Positions 63,808 to 64,000 of a DNA stretch of 64,000 bases are shown here, one piece after another. Both the position numbers and the translations under genes were made by a program. The stretch covers positions 81,374 through 145,373 of the forward strand of contig JARGFI010000001.1 in assembly GCA_029210745.1 (NCBI GenBank), given 5' to 3'. The notes below the pieces were generated by a model that worked only from the letters and a program-made list of their open reading frames with translations, was not told the DNA's origin and ran no database searches. Each line of letters begins with the position of its first letter. Position 1 is the stretch's first letter. This DNA comes from Desulfuromonadales bacterium (GTDB lineage: Bacteria > Desulfobacterota > Desulfuromonadia > Desulfuromonadales > JAHYIW01).

Positions 63808-64000
63808 ATGTCTCATTCACTCACCATTGGCAAACTGGCAAAAAAAGCGGACGTAACTATTGATAGCATCAGATTTTACGAGCGCCGTGGACTGATCGCC
63901 GAACCGACGCGAACGGAATCCAATTATCGCGTTTATCCTTTAGAGGCCGCAGACCGGCTGCGGTTTATCAAAAAAGCTCAGAGGCTTGGCTTTTCTCTGG
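63808..64000 (+). CDS. MerR-family transcriptional regulator (5' part, cut by window end)
   Basis: The first 64 residues form a winged-helix MerR head: 'LTIGKLAKKADVTIDSIRFY' then 'ERRGLIAEPTRTESNYRVYP' and 'DRLRFIKKAQRLGFSL'. GGGAGAA lies about 9 nt before the ATG. The RFYERRGL motif is that of metal/stress sensors (CueR, ZntR, PbrR-like). The C-terminal effector cysteines fall outside the window, so the metal is unknown; position opposite the metal cluster suggests Cu, Ag, Zn or Pb. Confidence 0.9.
   Translation, partial: MSHSLTIGKLAKKADVTIDSIRFYERRGLIAEPTRTESNYRVYPLEAADRLRFIKKAQRLGFSL

Overview
The window reads as chromosomal DNA of a strictly or mostly anaerobic Gram-negative bacterium. 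It most resembles the Desulfuromonadales/Geobacterales group (Desulfuromonas or Pelobacter-like). The reasons are a two-subunit indolepyruvate:ferredoxin oxidoreductase next to two phenylacetate-CoA ligases, a class I hybrid-cluster protein, a DUF1858 protein, a lipid A-type acyltransferase and HME-RND metal efflux. The assignment is inference from gene content; no rRNA or other taxonomic marker lies here.

Layout. 0.1-2.8 kb: Na+/phosphate symporter and Ppx/GppA phosphatase. 2.8-8.4 kb: iorA-iorB-paaK-ACT-paaK, an operon for reductive turnover of aromatic amino acids, followed by tRNA-Pro(GGG). 8.7-11.0 kb (minus): recG and a DUF1858 gene. 11.1-22.4 kb (minus): a pyrimidine operon, pyrR-pyrB-pyrC-carA-carB-carB-greA, with a complete PyrR-type attenuator leader and two tandem full-length carB genes. 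22.5-26.2 kb (plus): gap-pgk-tpiA-secG and tRNA-Leu(GAG).

26.3-33.6 kb is an accessory island directly after tRNA-Leu. It holds an intact two-gene operon (RecQ-type helicase fused to a phosphoribosyltransferase-like domain, then a DprA-like protein), a truncated methylase-like stub, a decayed adenylate cyclase, a truncated dinD and an intact Septu-type ptuA-ptuB pair. Related copies of a ~105-bp sequence precede the helicase operon and the dinD/ptuAB segment.

33.7-35.3 kb (plus): a lipid A-type acyltransferase and trmL. 35.3-37.5 kb (minus): dut, DUF493, a YciO-type threonylcarbamoyl-AMP synthase, a PDZ protein and a small Cys-tailed protein, mostly with overlapping stops and starts. 37.5-48.3 kb (minus): the translation/RNA cluster rimP-nusA-ylxR/L7Ae-infB-ylxP-rbfA-nrnA-truB-rpsO-pnp, with a promoter and a promoter-proximal terminator ahead of rimP. 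48.4-50.6 kb (minus): a MBL-fold hydrolase, a spermidine-synthase-like protein and an EVE protein. 50.6-52.4 kb (plus): hcp with candidate FNR/HcpR-type control.

52.4-64 kb is a metal-handling region. Minus-strand genes encode an HMA-domain/SurA-like membrane-anchored protein, a DUF2318 protein, an FtsX/MacB-type ABC permease and ATPase, two small zinc-ribbon proteins, a TolC/CusB/CusA efflux system and a Met/His-rich periplasmic protein. A MerR-family regulator begins divergently at the right edge behind a typical long-spacer MerR promoter. Together they suggest a copper-type (soft metal) sensing, periplasmic binding and export locus carrying a module that resembles the ABC part of the Campylobacter P19 iron system.
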